Of a DNA stretch of 34,666 nt, positions 15,777 to 21,970 are shown piece after piece. The translations under genes and the position numbers were made by a program. The stretch comes from a virus. How positions within the stretch are numbered: position 1 is the stretch's first letter; every line of letters begins with the position of its first letter. Where the stretch lies: positions 1 through 34,666 of the IMG/VR virus record IMGVR_UViG_3300030104_003365; one strand, given 5' to 3'. The notes under the pieces are model-generated. The model did not search any database. It worked only from the letters and a program-made list of their open reading frames with translations, and had not been told where the DNA came from.

Positions 15777-15789
15777 TTACTCAGTGCGT
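15726..15789. repeat. Iteron-like array with 11-bp period
   Basis: Six related units: ATCATTAACA (15726), TTCATATACTA (15736), TTCATACATCA (15747), TTCATTGAACA (15758), CTCAGTGATTA (15769), CTCAGTGCGTG (15780). Units 2-6 are spaced exactly 11 bases, close to one helical turn, so a protein bound at each would lie on one face of the DNA. The right part overlaps the end of the NinB-like gene. A related motif, GTTCAGTGAA, recurs at 11-base spacing inside the replisome-organizer gene. Confidence 0.6.
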
Positions 15790-16133
15790 GCATTAGGTAT
15801 ATAGCAATCCAGCTTAGATATACCAAAGCGTTTGACTGCTGATATGTACTCGGAGTACTCTTCTCTTGATAGGTCTCTGGTAGATTCTATACCTACCTCA
15901 TCCATACATACCTTATGCATCTCATCCTTAGTATATCCAGTAAAGTCAGATAGTATCTTTAGTACCACGCCACGATAGTACGCGTCTTGTGCTGTAGTCT
16001 TCTTAGATTGTAGTGGCCTTATGATAATCTCTATCTCTCCATCCAGTAGCGCCACGAACTTATTATACTCATAGGTATCATATAGCTCTATCTTGCCAGC
16101 CTTAGCCTTACCATATATAGTTTTAGATTTCAT
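15777..16133 (-). CDS. NinB-like recombination-associated protein
   Basis: A 118-residue protein resembling the NinB group of single-strand-binding recombination proteins: AQDAYYRGVVLKILSDFTGY (48-67), then KDEMHKVCMDE, STRDLSREEYSEYISAVKRF and a Pro-containing end (IPNARTE). The pattern QxaYYwGvv... GytxxEmHe...sTxxLsxeEyseYi is common in phage NinB-like proteins. ATG 16133 overlaps the upstream HNH gene's stop. Next to an HNH nuclease and a resolvase-like gene, it suits a recombination module. Family assignment by eye. Confidence 0.6.
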   Translation of the reverse strand: MKSKTIYGKAKAGKIELYDTYEYNKFVALLDGEIEIIIRPLQSKKTTAQDAYYRGVVLKILSDFTGYTKDEMHKVCMDEVGIESTRDLSREEYSEYISAVKRFGISKLDCYIPNARTE

Positions 16134-16401
16134 ATTGTATATACCTTCTTAGTAGATTAAACGCCTCACGCCATACATCTATATAGTACTTTTGTCGTAC
16201 TTTCTCATTACCTATAGCGTGACGTTCTTGATGATGCTTACGGCAAAGTGGTATACAAGTTAAGTCTTTCTGCGTACGTTTACGCCTATCTCCTCCCATA
16301 CCTATTGTCTCTAGGTGGTCAGCGTCCACACGTCTCTCTCCACACAGCAGACATGGTTGCTTTCTTATATACTCTAGATACTTGCCGTAAGCTATATTCA
16401 T
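16123..16401 (-). CDS. HNH family nuclease
   Basis: A 92-residue HNH-type protein. Seen: CLLC (17-20) as first zinc pair, VDADHL (25-30) with catalytic His29, C49 and C53, then HH (56-57) and HERH-like H61. The compact layout resembles DUF968/Nin-region nucleases and the small HNH proteins near phage recombination genes. It could help replication-linked recombination. A strong hairpin (16410-16431) separates its ribosome binding site from the ATG. Confidence 0.8.
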   Translation of the reverse strand: MNIAYGKYLEYIRKQPCLLCGERRVDADHLETIGMGGDRRKRTQKDLTCIPLCRKHHQERHAIGNEKVRQKYYIDVWREAFNLLRRYIQYEI

Positions 16402-16409
16402 ATCGGTTA

Positions 16410-16431
16410 GGGACGCACGTTAGTACGCCCC
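16410..16431 (-). promoter_or_regulatory. Hairpin between Shine-Dalgarno and start of the HNH gene
   Basis: On the leftward RNA, GGGGCGUAC, loop UAAC, GUGCGUCCC makes a 9-bp stem (two G-U pairs). AAAGGAAAC lies directly before it and UAACCGAU directly after, then AUG (16401). Linear distance from AGGA to AUG is too long for normal initiation, but the folded hairpin would leave about 10-12 bases. The T4 gene 38 leader is the known example of such bridging. Confidence 0.55.
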
Positions 16432-16444
16432 GTTTCCTTTTCGA

Positions 16445-16612
16445 CTAAACATCAGATAATCCCTTACCTAACGTATTTCTTTTACTATTCGATACCTTTG
16501 ATTGTGCGCTTTGATATTCCGCCCCGATTAAATGAGCTACCGGCCAACCATTCGGAGTACTATTATATTTATCCTTCCAATACTGCACTCTATGCCATAA
16601 TTTACTATTCAT
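16445..16612 (-). CDS. Small hypothetical protein
   Basis: A 55-residue reading frame whose ATG overlaps the stop of the resolvase-like gene. The N-terminal half is aromatic (LWHRVQYWKDKYN, NGWPVAHLIGAEYQ); the C-terminal half is polar and basic. No family recognised. Placement between two nuclease-type genes and the coupled start support its being real. Confidence 0.5.
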   Translation of the reverse strand: MNSKLWHRVQYWKDKYNSTPNGWPVAHLIGAEYQSAQSKVSNSKRNTLGKGLSDV

Positions 16613-16985
16613 CTTCTAACTCATTTAAATCATTTACCGCAAACCTTAAACGCCTCATATCGCTTAAATAGTCTTCATATCTCATAACTATATACGTGTC
16701 GCCCCTATCTTCTTTTATTAAGTGGCAATCTACATCAGATGTCTTTGGAAATATATAGCTAGGTAATCTCTTACGCACCTTACATTGGCACGTCATCTTA
16801 TCATGAAATAATAAATTACCATCCTTGTAGTTTGAACTACCAATAACTATATCTACCTCTGCATGTAATCCTAAACTCCTACCATCTGAACCCCATGCTC
16901 TTTGTGCTGGTATATCGTACTCTTGCGCCTTGTTAACACATTCACGCTCAAATCGATTACCCTTATCTTTACTTTTACTAGCCAT
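16605..16985 (-). CDS. Holliday-junction-resolvase-like nuclease
   Basis: A 126-residue PD-(D/E)XK-type nuclease. Seen: KGNRFERECVNKA (8-20) with Glu14, a Trp-Gly-Ser segment (AWGSDGRSLGLHAEVDIVI) giving Asp45, and CQCK (66-69) as the ExK-like half with Lys69. This order (E...D...QxK) matches archaeal-type resolvases (Hjc) and their phage homologues. It could resolve branched replication or recombination intermediates before packaging. It starts with GAGG before ATG 16985 and overlaps the next small gene. Confidence 0.75.
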   Translation of the reverse strand: MASKSKDKGNRFERECVNKAQEYDIPAQRAWGSDGRSLGLHAEVDIVIGSSNYKDGNLLFHDKMTCQCKVRKRLPSYIFPKTSDVDCHLIKEDRGDTYIVMRYEDYLSDMRRLRFAVNDLNELEDE

Positions 16986-17174
16986 TTATGCCTCCGCATC
17001 TGGTACTATAATTATATCGTTTATATATTGATGGAGCATTAGCCTAGCACCTAAGACATCTATATTGCATATCTCGCAACATCGCCCATCTTCTTCTAAA
17101 GGCCAAGCGTTATGGCCCTCTTTCCAACCATTTTTATCTGGTTTTATCTCTTCTTTACATAAACAACATTTCAT
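16986..17174 (-). CDS. Small zinc-ribbon protein
   Basis: A 62-residue protein with two Cys pairs: CCLC (3-6) and CCEIC (32-36), separated by an acidic linker with HNAWPLEEDGR, a layout common to small phage zinc-binding proteins that sit near replication genes. The C-terminal half is hydrophobic helical (VLGARLMLHQYINDIIIV). ATG 17174 overlaps the upstream stop (TAATG). Role unknown. Confidence 0.65.
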   Translation of the reverse strand: MKCCLCKEEIKPDKNGWKEGHNAWPLEEDGRCCEICNIDVLGARLMLHQYINDIIIVPDAEA

Positions 17175-17485
17175 TAATCTGGATACCTATACCTTGGTTT
17201 AATTCCTAAATCAAAAGACTCTTGTTCTTCCTCTTGCTTAGGCTCTTCAATATCTAAATCCTCTACTTTTTGAGGAATAATTATTTTGTATTCTGCGTAT
17301 CTATCGCCACCAGTTTTATTTAAGTTAACTATGTTTAATCCTTCTTCATGTCTCAAGGTGTGTATTATCGCGCCAAGTCTCATTCCCATCCCGTTCTGCA
17401 TAGCCTCTAGCGGTGTTAAACTCTTACCACTAGTTAACCAGCTATAGACCTTATCTTTTTGACTTACTTTTTTTTTGAAGTCCAT
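17174..17485 (-). CDS. Winged helix-turn-helix protein
   Basis: A 103-residue DNA-binding protein. Residues 7-60 match small phage winged-HTH domains (HTH_39 type): KDKVYSWLTSGKSLTPLEAM, then GMGMRLGAIIHTLRHEEGLN with the wing NKTGGDRYAEYKI. The C-terminus is acidic (EDLDIEEPKQEEEQESFD). Start set at ATG 17485 (AGGAG six bases upstream), not the preceding TTG. The first 35 bases overlap the coiled-coil gene. Likely a DNA-binding regulator or replication accessory. Confidence 0.65.
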   Translation of the reverse strand: MDFKKKVSQKDKVYSWLTSGKSLTPLEAMQNGMGMRLGAIIHTLRHEEGLNIVNLNKTGGDRYAEYKIIIPQKVEDLDIEEPKQEEEQESFDLGIKPRYRYPD

Positions 17486-17612
17486 CAATTTCTCCTTTTA
17501 GTTTTTTGTTTTCTTTTTCTAGCTCATAAATAACATTACACTTTATACGCAAATCTCTTTTTAATTGCTTCATCTGGTATATCATGTCATAAATATATTT
17601 AGTGCTAACCAT
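17451..17612 (-). CDS. Small coiled-coil protein
   Basis: A 53-residue reading frame whose ATG overlaps the stop of the replisome-organizer gene and whose 3' end overlaps the winged-HTH gene in another frame. Residues 10-45 form a heptad-like charged coiled coil (MKQLKRDLRIK, YELEKENKKLKGEI); the tail is Lys-rich. It contains the RBS of the next gene. Function unknown. Confidence 0.5.
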   Translation of the reverse strand: MVSTKYIYDMIYQMKQLKRDLRIKCNVIYELEKENKKLKGEIDGLQKKSKSKR

Positions 17613-18420
17613 AATATTTACTCCGGTTCTTTTTTATAATACTAGCTAAAGATTGAGCTCCGCTTTCTTGCTCTCGCTTCTTTTCGCTATCATACCTCTG
17701 CTCCATTTGTTTATAAGCCTCGAGCCTCTTAAGCTCTTTTTCTGTAGGAACTCTCTTAGGTATCTCACCAGTATTAATTTCATCCTCCCACGAACGACCA
17801 TTTAACCAAGTAGCTGGATGTGGTACAAATTCCTTCTCTACCTTCTTATTATTCCAATACTTAATATAAGCATTTAATCCGTCCATCGCATTAACTTTAT
17901 CGGTCTTGTTTAGTTTCTTCCAAGACTTTTTAGCTCTTTCTTTTTGGACCTTCCTAGGATATAAATTATAGAATTGGTCAAATCCAGAATCATCATCACT
18001 CTTATTGGTTTGACCCTTAGTTTCTTTTATATTATCTTCTATTATATTCTTTTCTATTCTATTAGCCGTGACTGGTTCGTGATTGTTCAGTGAACGTTCA
18101 GTGAATTGCATATTACTAGGCTGAGGACGATTTATTTTTTGGTAGACATTCCAGTTTTTACACCTCAATAAGATATCATCATCTGATATTTCCAGTAAAC
18201 CACATTCTACTAATTCTCGTACAATCTCATCTATTTTAGATATATTTATATCATCGGCCGGAAATATCTCAGCCTTAATAACCTTAGAATTATTCTTATG
18301 AACTCCATTATCATCGCAAAAATTCCAGAGGCCAATAAAACAAAGTCTAGATAAAGGCTTTAGCTCTATTATCTTATCATCGGACCAGAACTTAGGGTCC
18401 ACCATTCTTTTACGTGGCAT
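17605..18420 (-). CDS. Replisome organizer / replication initiator
   Basis: A 271-residue protein. The N-terminus matches the phage replisome-organizer family: MPRKRMVDPKFWSDDKIIEL, LSRLCFIGLWNFCDDNGVH, IKAEIFPADD, then VRELVECGLLEI and a YQKINRPQPSN linker. The C-terminal half (FYNLYPRKVQKERAKKSWKK and KEFVPHPATWLNGRSWED) matches the DnaD/phage-replication-protein C-terminal domain. Such proteins bind origin DNA and recruit the helicase. AAGGAGG precedes ATG. An iteron set lies inside the gene, as in lambda O. Confidence 0.75.
   Translation of the reverse strand: MPRKRMVDPKFWSDDKIIELKPLSRLCFIGLWNFCDDNGVHKNNSKVIKAEIFPADDINISKIDEIVRELVECGLLEISDDDILLRCKNWNVYQKINRPQPSNMQFTERSLNNHEPVTANRIEKNIIEDNIKETKGQTNKSDDDSGFDQFYNLYPRKVQKERAKKSWKKLNKTDKVNAMDGLNAYIKYWNNKKVEKEFVPHPATWLNGRSWEDEINTGEIPKRVPTEKELKRLEAYKQMEQRYDSEKKREQESGAQSLASIIKKNRSKYYG
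18075..18105 (-). repeat. Iterons inside the replisome-organizer gene
   Basis: GTTCGTGAT (18075), GTTCAGTGAA (18085) and GTTCAGTGAA (18096) are spaced 10 and 11 bases. They encode the linker after the N-terminal domain (QFTERSLNNHE). Location within the initiator gene is the layout of the lambda O origin. The motif resembles the units of the array at 15726-15789. Confidence 0.55.
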
Positions 18421-18527
18421 TATTTCCTCCTTAGATATTTACATGAACATGCAATTAAAAAACAATACAATATTATTACTATCATATGCTCCATTATAAA
18501 AATTAAATCAAACATCGCTTCTGACAT
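18420..18527 (-). CDS. Small single-span membrane protein
   Basis: A 35-residue reading frame with AAGGAGAAAAA before ATG 18527 and a stop overlapping the replisome-organizer start (TAATG). Residues 6-26 are strongly hydrophobic (FDLIFIMEHMIVIILYCFLI) and the end is basic (CKYLRRK). It follows RNA element B (18550-18619) by 22 bases. A coupled leader peptide or a small membrane protein; function unknown. Confidence 0.55.
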   Translation of the reverse strand: MSEAMFDLIFIMEHMIVIILYCFLIACSCKYLRRK

Positions 18528-18549
18528 ATTTTTTCTCCTTTATGATTTA

Positions 18550-18619
18550 TACGGCGCAGAACCTATTGAGTGTGCCCCGGCAGAGAGGGTGTGAGTATAG
18601 GGAGTAAATCTGCGCCGTA
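18550..18619 (-). ncRNA. Folded RNA element B
   Basis: The gap between the SSB-like gene and the 35-residue gene folds strongly. TACGGCGCAGA (18550-18560) and TCTGCGCCGTA (18609-18619) give 11 perfect base pairs; inside them CCTAT (18562-18566) pairs with ATAGG (18597-18601); inside that, CCC pairs with GGG. On the leftward transcript the RBS of the small gene follows 10 bases after the closing stem. There is no U-run, so it is not a terminator. It is far more GC-rich than its surroundings. No known riboswitch is recognised. Confidence 0.6.
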
Positions 18620-18626
18620 ATGTTAT

Positions 18627-19103
18627 TTAAAATGGTAAATCGTCTGTAGTAACGTCTTCACCTTTATTAGTTTGCTCTTGGTACCATTCCCATAATGTAT
18701 CTAATCGTCTTTTATCATCCATTGATACATCATGTTGTATATTCTCAATCATTACTGGTTGAGAGCTTGTTGAATTAGTGTTGCCCTCATTGTATGCCGA
18801 ACCACTTATGATTTCATCTTTTGTTTTACCATTTAACGTAAAATATGCAAACGTATCGCCTTGATGCTTTTCTATTACAATCTTATCGCCTTTTTTTAAT
18901 CTTAGACCTTGTATCATAGCATCTAGACTTTCAGTTGCATTGAATCCATTAACATGATTTATTAATTGTTTAACACCATACCAGATGTTAACCTTTCCCG
19001 GAAACTTTGTGCTTTGTGACCTTAGTGGGTTATCAAAAGTCAGTTCTGCCTCAAATTTTTCTCCGACTACAAACTTATGCGGTATGTACTTATTTTCGCT
19101 CAT
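18627..19103 (-). CDS. Putative single-stranded DNA-binding protein
   Basis: A 158-residue protein ending in TTDDLPF, the acidic tail with terminal Phe typical of SSBs, which binds partner proteins. The body (FVVGEKFEAELTFD, FPGKVNIWYGVKQ, KKGDKIVIEKHQGDTFAYFT) alternates strands, consistent with an OB fold, and a Ser/Asn linker precedes the tail. Its position between replication and exonuclease genes fits. It does not match a classic E. coli-type SSB by eye. ATG overlaps the upstream gene's 3' end. Confidence 0.6.
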   Translation of the reverse strand: MSENKYIPHKFVVGEKFEAELTFDNPLRSQSTKFPGKVNIWYGVKQLINHVNGFNATESLDAMIQGLRLKKGDKIVIEKHQGDTFAYFTLNGKTKDEIISGSAYNEGNTNSTSSQPVMIENIQHDVSMDDKRRLDTLWEWYQEQTNKGEDVTTDDLPF

Positions 19104-19380
19104 CTTTTTCTCCTTGTTTTATATCTTCTCTTTTTACTATTAAACCGGCTTCTATTAAATCATCCATGAGGTCTTTATTCTGAGATAATATAGCATTTAT
19201 TGCAATAGCAATATCTCGTAGTTTCTCAGACTCTTTTGTTTTTTTTATGGCTTGAGCCCCCATACTCATATTTTCAGCAACCGCTCTTACTTTAAAAAGC
19301 TCTAGCAGTACATGTCTTTTGCCAAGCTCTAGTCTTTGCTCATCGTCCATTTCATTTTGTTTTGGCGTTGGTTTTGGCAT
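19090..19380 (-). CDS. Small helical protein
   Basis: A 96-residue protein. Start is set at ATG 19380 because AGGAGG lies 9 bases upstream; a longer frame from 19398 would have that SD inside its own coding sequence. The product is helical and charged (QRLELGKRHVLLELFKVRAV, KESEKLRDIAIAINAILSQN). It overlaps the nuclease gene upstream by 29 bases and the SSB-like gene downstream. No family recognised; possibly an accessory to the nuclease or SSB. Confidence 0.6.
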   Translation of the reverse strand: MPKPTPKQNEMDDEQRLELGKRHVLLELFKVRAVAENMSMGAQAIKKTKESEKLRDIAIAINAILSQNKDLMDDLIEAGLIVKREDIKQGEKDERK

Positions 19381-20248
19381 CTTCTTTATCCTCCTCATAT
19401 AGGTCGTTAGTTATTTTAAAATTAGTTTCAAATTCTTTTCTAAATACTGGGGTAGGCATTTTTCCTTTTTTAGAGTTTAACCATATCCAGAGCTCATACG
19501 TATTTAACCACATCTCCGGCTCAAATTTATACTTAACTATTTTGTATGATTTGGTCCTATAGTTTTCTGGTAAATATAACCCCCAAAGCTCATGTATTTT
19601 TTGGTCTGGAAATAACACATCCCAGAGCATTTTATATGCCGTTAATTGTAGGGAGTGAGTTGGATATTCCTTGCCGGTTTTAATGTCTAATAATATACGT
19701 TTGTCATCTATGACTAATACATCATCAGCTTGACCGGCCCAATTAAATACTATATCGCCAGACTTATCTCGTATCGGACAATATAATGATATTTCTGTAG
19801 CCTCAAACATAGGCTTATAATCTTTTATAAAATCCATAAATCCATGCAATCTTTTAGTAACCCTATTATCTAATTTTACTACCGATTCATCATCATTAAC
19901 AAAATTAATCGATGTATCAACCTCGCCACCCAATACCAGCCTCATACATAAAGCATGTACGATAGAACCAATATCAGCCATCTCGTTCGCATAATCCATC
20001 GCATGTTTATATGATAAAGCATTACCAAGCCACATATCATATCCAAGACCCTTGTTTACAGATTGTAATATAGTTGTTACAGATGGTATATAGACTCTTT
20101 CAGATAAGTTTTCATTCGTATCGCTATACCACCTACCATTAGATAAATCGTTTGTTATTGTAGGTATGGGAGATTCAGCCAGCTCAAACTGCATTATCTG
20201 AGCTTGGGACTCTTCTATAATCTCACCTATTTTTTTTGTCTCTGCCAT
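19352..20248 (-). CDS. PD-(D/E)XK nuclease, RecB/Cas4-like exonuclease
   Basis: A 298-residue nuclease. Seen: GSIVHAL (94-100), the 'GxxxH' motif; AGQADDVLVI (171-180) with Asp176; ILLDIKTGK (186-193) as the D-x-K motif with Asp188 and Lys190; and QLTAYKMLW (201-209), the Q-x-x-x-Y motif IV. These are the RecB/Cas4/AddB-like set; no four-Cys iron-sulfur cluster is visible. It would degrade DNA ends for recombination or recycle host DNA. AGGAG precedes ATG; element A lies immediately upstream. Confidence 0.85.
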   Translation of the reverse strand: MAETKKIGEIIEESQAQIMQFELAESPIPTITNDLSNGRWYSDTNENLSERVYIPSVTTILQSVNKGLGYDMWLGNALSYKHAMDYANEMADIGSIVHALCMRLVLGGEVDTSINFVNDDESVVKLDNRVTKRLHGFMDFIKDYKPMFEATEISLYCPIRDKSGDIVFNWAGQADDVLVIDDKRILLDIKTGKEYPTHSLQLTAYKMLWDVLFPDQKIHELWGLYLPENYRTKSYKIVKYKFEPEMWLNTYELWIWLNSKKGKMPTPVFRKEFETNFKITNDLYEEDKEDAKTNAKTK

Positions 20249-20265
20249 TTAATCTCCTAGTAATG

Positions 20266-20358
20266 GAGCGGTGTCAAAACCGAAGGACATAAAGGTCGCA
20301 CATGATGCGAAATGGGAACCTCCGGGGATGCGGTTACCCTAACATCTCTCCACCGCTC
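20266..20358 (-). ncRNA. Folded RNA element A
   Basis: A 93-base element between the RHH-like and nuclease genes. GAGCGGTG (20266-20273) and CACCGCTC (20351-20358) form 8 perfect pairs. On the leftward RNA: GAUG/CAUC with a 12-base loop UUAGGGUAACCG, then UCGCA, loop UCAUG, UGCGA, then the closing strand. GGUUCCC after the first hairpin can pair with GGGUAACC in that loop, making a pseudoknot or an alternative stem. The nuclease RBS follows 9 bases after the element. No tRNA: T- and D-arm consensus fail. No known riboswitch is recognised. Confidence 0.6.
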
Positions 20359-20363
20359 TAAAA

Positions 20364-20522
20364 TTATTTATAATCTTCCATAAACTCTATTAATACTTGT
20401 CTAATAGTCTTGCCCTTCATTTTAACCATACCAGCAAAATGTCTGTATATATTTTTAGGAACGTTCTTTAAAAGATAACTACTCCCACTATCGCTTTTAA
20501 TTTGTTCTATATTGTCTACCAT
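20364..20522 (-). CDS. Small ribbon-helix-helix-like protein
   Basis: A 52-residue reading frame with AGGAG before ATG 20522, overlapping the end of the amidotransferase gene. The pattern SSYLLKNVPKNIYRHF (14-29) then KMKGKTIRQVLIEFMEDYK fits a beta strand followed by two helices as in Arc/MetJ ribbon-helix-helix DNA-binding proteins. It may regulate this cassette or the early operon. Family call is tentative. Confidence 0.55.
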   Translation of the reverse strand: MVDNIEQIKSDSGSSYLLKNVPKNIYRHFAGMVKMKGKTIRQVLIEFMEDYK

Positions 20523-21286
20523 AAAGATAAACTCCTCTCATTGTATGATGGGCCATTAAATCCAATCTCTCTCTGGCTTAAAGTTAGCTCATCGGTGTTA
20601 AATGTATATAGTGTGTTTTCGTTTGTAATGCATTCATGATACGGCATTCTTATCTCCGATAAAATATAAGATAATTTACTAGCATAGTATAGCACATCAT
20701 TTTCTAAACAATATACCATCTCTAGCGGGTTGTTGCCCTTTAAAACGTATATTTTCTTTGGATTGCTTACATCATACCAGACAGATGTAATCTTGCCCAT
20801 AAAATGCGGTAATACATTATCTGCAAAATCATTAACATTAGGTGTCTCGTTTAATAATCTGAACAATACCTCTGAGTCAACATCTGCAAACTTTTCTACG
20901 TCATACTTTTTTACCAACTCTTCATCATTCCATATAGAACCATTATGAGTACCTATAATCTTACCGGCCCTAATAGGATGGTTGTTAGAGTTTACTTTTG
21001 GACTACCTTTAGTAGCATATCTAGTATGGCCCAGAATTGCAGTAGTATTAGAATCTACGTCCGCCATTATAGTTTTATGCATTGATGTCTTAACTAAAGA
21101 ATCTGCTGAGGTTGCACGTTTAAACAAATCATAACTATTATCGCTATTTATCTTAACGTAACCAGTAGCATGTCGCCCTCGCTTTTGAGCATTAACAAGT
21201 ATACGTCCAAACGTACTGGCTATATCTTGCCTCTGCGCGTCAGTTCTTTTTTTATTACTTATAATTACACCAGCCAGACCGCACAT
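20516..21286 (-). CDS. Class-II glutamine amidotransferase
   Basis: A 256-residue N-terminal-nucleophile amidotransferase. The start is put at ATG 21286, giving MCGLAG with Cys2 as nucleophile after Met removal; it overlaps the upstream stop (TAATG) with GGAGG in range. Seen: RGRHATGY (36-43), GHTRYAT (86-92), NHP (102-104), GTHNGSI (112-118), DSEVLF. These bind glutamine and release ammonia. It lacks the synthetase domain of purF, asnB or glmS, so it must supply ammonia or glutamyl groups to a partner, probably the amidoligase encoded divergently. Confidence 0.9.
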   Translation of the reverse strand: MCGLAGVIISNKKRTDAQRQDIASTFGRILVNAQKRGRHATGYVKINSDNSYDLFKRATSADSLVKTSMHKTIMADVDSNTTAILGHTRYATKGSPKVNSNNHPIRAGKIIGTHNGSIWNDEELVKKYDVEKFADVDSEVLFRLLNETPNVNDFADNVLPHFMGKITSVWYDVSNPKKIYVLKGNNPLEMVYCLENDVLYYASKLSYILSEIRMPYHECITNENTLYTFNTDELTLSQREIGFNGPSYNERSLSLW

Positions 21287-21711
21287 TATATCTTCCTCCA
21301 CTTTTGCACATGGTGGAACGTATCGAACCTATCTGTAAGAACGTCAGCAGATTTCTCTAAACATTTCTCTGGGTGATGCTCTATTAACAAATATACCCAA
21401 GCCGTATGGATTACCATAGATGGTTGAGATAAAGTAAAAAAGTCTAACTCGTCTCTATTATAAAACATCCCATTTGACTCCAGCATATCCATATGCCTTA
21501 GAGCTTTATCGTCCACCTCATATAGCTCACCATGAACTCTATTAATAAACTCTGGACGTCTTACTACGCCCGGAAAACCTCCAAACGATATCATCTGGAA
21601 ATCACTATCTTTTGTGACGGCCTCACCAATAAACGTAGAGTTTTCTATAATACGATGATTACCAAAACCCTTTTTAAGTGAACCATAAACAAACACTTTA
21701 TGCTTATTCAT
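21286..21711 (-). CDS. Gamma-glutamylcyclotransferase-like protein
   Basis: A 141-residue GGCT/AIG2-type protein. Seen: VFVYGSLKKG (6-15), the substrate-loop motif YGSL; FGGFPGVVRR (43-52); VHGELYEVDDKALRHMDMLE (59-78) with catalytic-position Glu78, followed by YNRDEL. Members release 5-oxoproline from gamma-glutamyl amines or, like BtrG, trim gamma-glutamyl tags. It is translationally coupled to the amidotransferase and divergent from the amidoligase. AAAGGAG precedes ATG. Confidence 0.85.
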   Translation of the reverse strand: MNKHKVFVYGSLKKGFGNHRIIENSTFIGEAVTKDSDFQMISFGGFPGVVRRPEFINRVHGELYEVDDKALRHMDMLESNGMFYNRDELDFFTLSQPSMVIHTAWVYLLIEHHPEKCLEKSADVLTDRFDTFHHVQKWRKI

Positions 21712-21970
21712 ATATTATCTCCTTTATGTTTACTAGTAGTATAATATGGCTAATTAATATAATGCAAGTATTTTTTTTAAATTAACAAAAAAAGATAAAA
21801 ATACGTACTTTTAGCCTAATTTGTTAGGGTGTGTACGTGGTGTATATTGTGTATTCTCCTCGGTGAGCAAAAAAAAATATAAAAGAAAGTACGATAATGC
21901 TTGCATCGTATTATATTTATTATCTATATTATAATCGTTGGCAAGACAAATAAAATAAAGGGTTAAAAAA
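21712..21970. promoter_or_regulatory. Divergent promoter region between GGCT and amidoligase genes
   Basis: Leftward: TTGCAT (21762-21767 on the minus strand), 18-base spacer, TATACT (21738-21743). Rightward: TTGCAT (21901-21906), 18-base spacer, TATATT (21925-21930). AAAGTACGA (21886-21894) lies just before the rightward -35, and its near-copy AAAGTACGT (21803-21811, minus strand) lies upstream of the leftward promoter. The 259-base gap contains no credible gene. Two equal promoters back to back suit coordinated expression of the cassette. Confidence 0.55.

Noticed and set aside
20266-20358. A class-II tRNA in element A
   Set aside because: The 93-base length and closing stem suggest it, but there is no GG-containing D-loop consensus, no GTTCRANYC T-loop and no convincing anticodon arm on either strand.
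21287-21301. Start of the amidotransferase five codons upstream
   Set aside because: The catalytic Cys must follow the initiator Met directly, and GGAGG is correctly placed for the ATG at 21286.
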